Source of the DNA: Gammaproteobacteria bacterium 50_400_T64
Lineage (GTDB): Bacteria > Pseudomonadota > Gammaproteobacteria > Pseudomonadales > Porticoccaceae
Assembly: GCA_002162755.1 (NCBI GenBank)
Contig: MAAS01000026.1
Location: 1 to 64,000, forward strand
Length of the DNA stretch: 64,000 nucleotides
Direction: 5' to 3'
Shown here: one piece after another, positions 63,738-64,000 of the stretch
Numbering within the stretch: position 1 is the stretch's first letter
How the letters are laid out: every line of letters starts with the position of its first letter
Translations under genes and position numbers: made by a program
Notes under the pieces: model-generated
Told to the model about the DNA's origin: nothing
What the model saw: only the letters and a program-made list of their open reading frames with translations
The model's database searches: none

Positions 63738-63813
63738 ACTATTGGCTGGTGAGTTTGGGCGTAATTATAGAGGGTGTGGCTAGTAATGGGGTGTGGGCTG
63801 TGTTTTTCCTGTT

Positions 63814-64000
63814 CTAAATCTGAGGTGCTAAATCCGGGAAATACCAGGGCTCTGCATGTTCTGGAATCGCCCACCGCAGTGGAGACTTGCTACTCGTTTC
63901 ACTTAGTAGCCCTTCAGTTTTCAACTGACTCAACAAGCGTCTTGCACTGCGCTCCGGCATGCCGCACAACTCCAGAGCTTGCGCCCGATCTATCTCGCCA
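63814..64000 (-). CDS. C-terminal fragment resembling Fic-family proteins (cut by window end)
   Basis: The last 61 residues of a minus-strand gene that runs off the window. They form a winged helix (GEIDRAQALELCGMPERSAR then RLLSQLKTEGLL) ending in SPLRWAIPEHAEPWYFPDLA. That pairing of a winged helix with a terminal R-x-x-x-P ... YFP-x-L is the usual end of Fic/DOC proteins that also carry DUF4172. The catalytic HPFxxGNGR is outside the window, so the call rests on the tail alone. If right, this would be an AMP-transferase or a toxin-like enzyme. No antitoxin is visible in the 76 bases before the next gene. Confidence 0.6.
   Translation of the reverse strand, partial: GEIDRAQALELCGMPERSARRLLSQLKTEGLLSETSSKSPLRWAIPEHAEPWYFPDLAPQI

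Overview
The window looks like chromosomal DNA of a free-living, probably marine, gammaproteobacterium (Cellvibrionales/Spongiibacteraceae-like; this placement is an inference from gene order and gene content, not from a marker phylogeny). Gene density is high, base composition is near 50% GC and both strands are used. No tRNA, rRNA or CRISPR array was recognised.

Positions 1-20.3 kb are conserved housekeeping. The end of carB and greA are followed by a carboxymuconolactone-decarboxylase-family gene and a crotonase, then rpsT and queG on the minus strand. Next comes the classic gammaproteobacterial run nnr-tsaE-amiB-mutL-miaA-hfq-hflX-hflK-hflC-DUF2065-hisZ-purA. MutL carries the metal-binding endonuclease motifs of MutH-independent mismatch repair.

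Positions 20.4-25.1 kb hold a probable catabolic cluster: a Cys-less thiolase-like protein with a DUF35 partner, an isopropylmalate/isocitrate dehydrogenase homologue, a DDN-type nitroreductase, a limonene-epoxide-hydrolase-like protein with all five catalytic residues, and an EamA transporter. Positions 25.4-29.8 kb are one AT-richer gene for an unrecognised 1446-residue multi-pass membrane protein with Cache-like sensor segments and a C-terminal domain of unknown function.

Positions 29.8-35.6 kb are minus-strand redox and acyl-CoA genes (LLM flavin oxidoreductase, SDR, AcuI, flavin reductase, GST). They surround a badly decayed acyl-CoA synthetase into which a 163-bp inverted-repeat element has inserted. 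A diverged relative of that element lies near 45.3 kb. Positions 35.7-40.7 kb hold moeB-moeA, a class III CoA-transferase and selO. Positions 40.7-41.8 kb are a mobile-element graveyard: an IS5-type transposase fragment abutting the 3' end of a group II intron.

Positions 41.8-42.65 kb encode a PEP-CTERM exported protein. Its signal-peptide codons contain seven tandem TTGT units, a textbook layout for phase variation, and a GG-N10-GC sigma-54 promoter lies about 40-50 bp upstream. Positions 43-53.8 kb hold a thioesterase, a GNAT, a periplasmic DsrE-like protein, a MocR regulator divergent from a PfpI-like protein, a nitroreductase, three further LLM oxidoreductases (F420-type in appearance), an APH-like kinase and an SDR.

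Positions 53.8-59.8 kb are a cyclic-di-GMP locus: YajQ, a GGEEF diguanylate cyclase with an inhibitory I-site, and two tandem paralogous DUF3391-HD-GYP phosphodiesterases. The right end (59.9-63.7 kb, minus strand) is a tight operon qor-sui1-S9 peptidase-greB. The last 187 bases encode the C-terminus of a protein resembling the Fic family.
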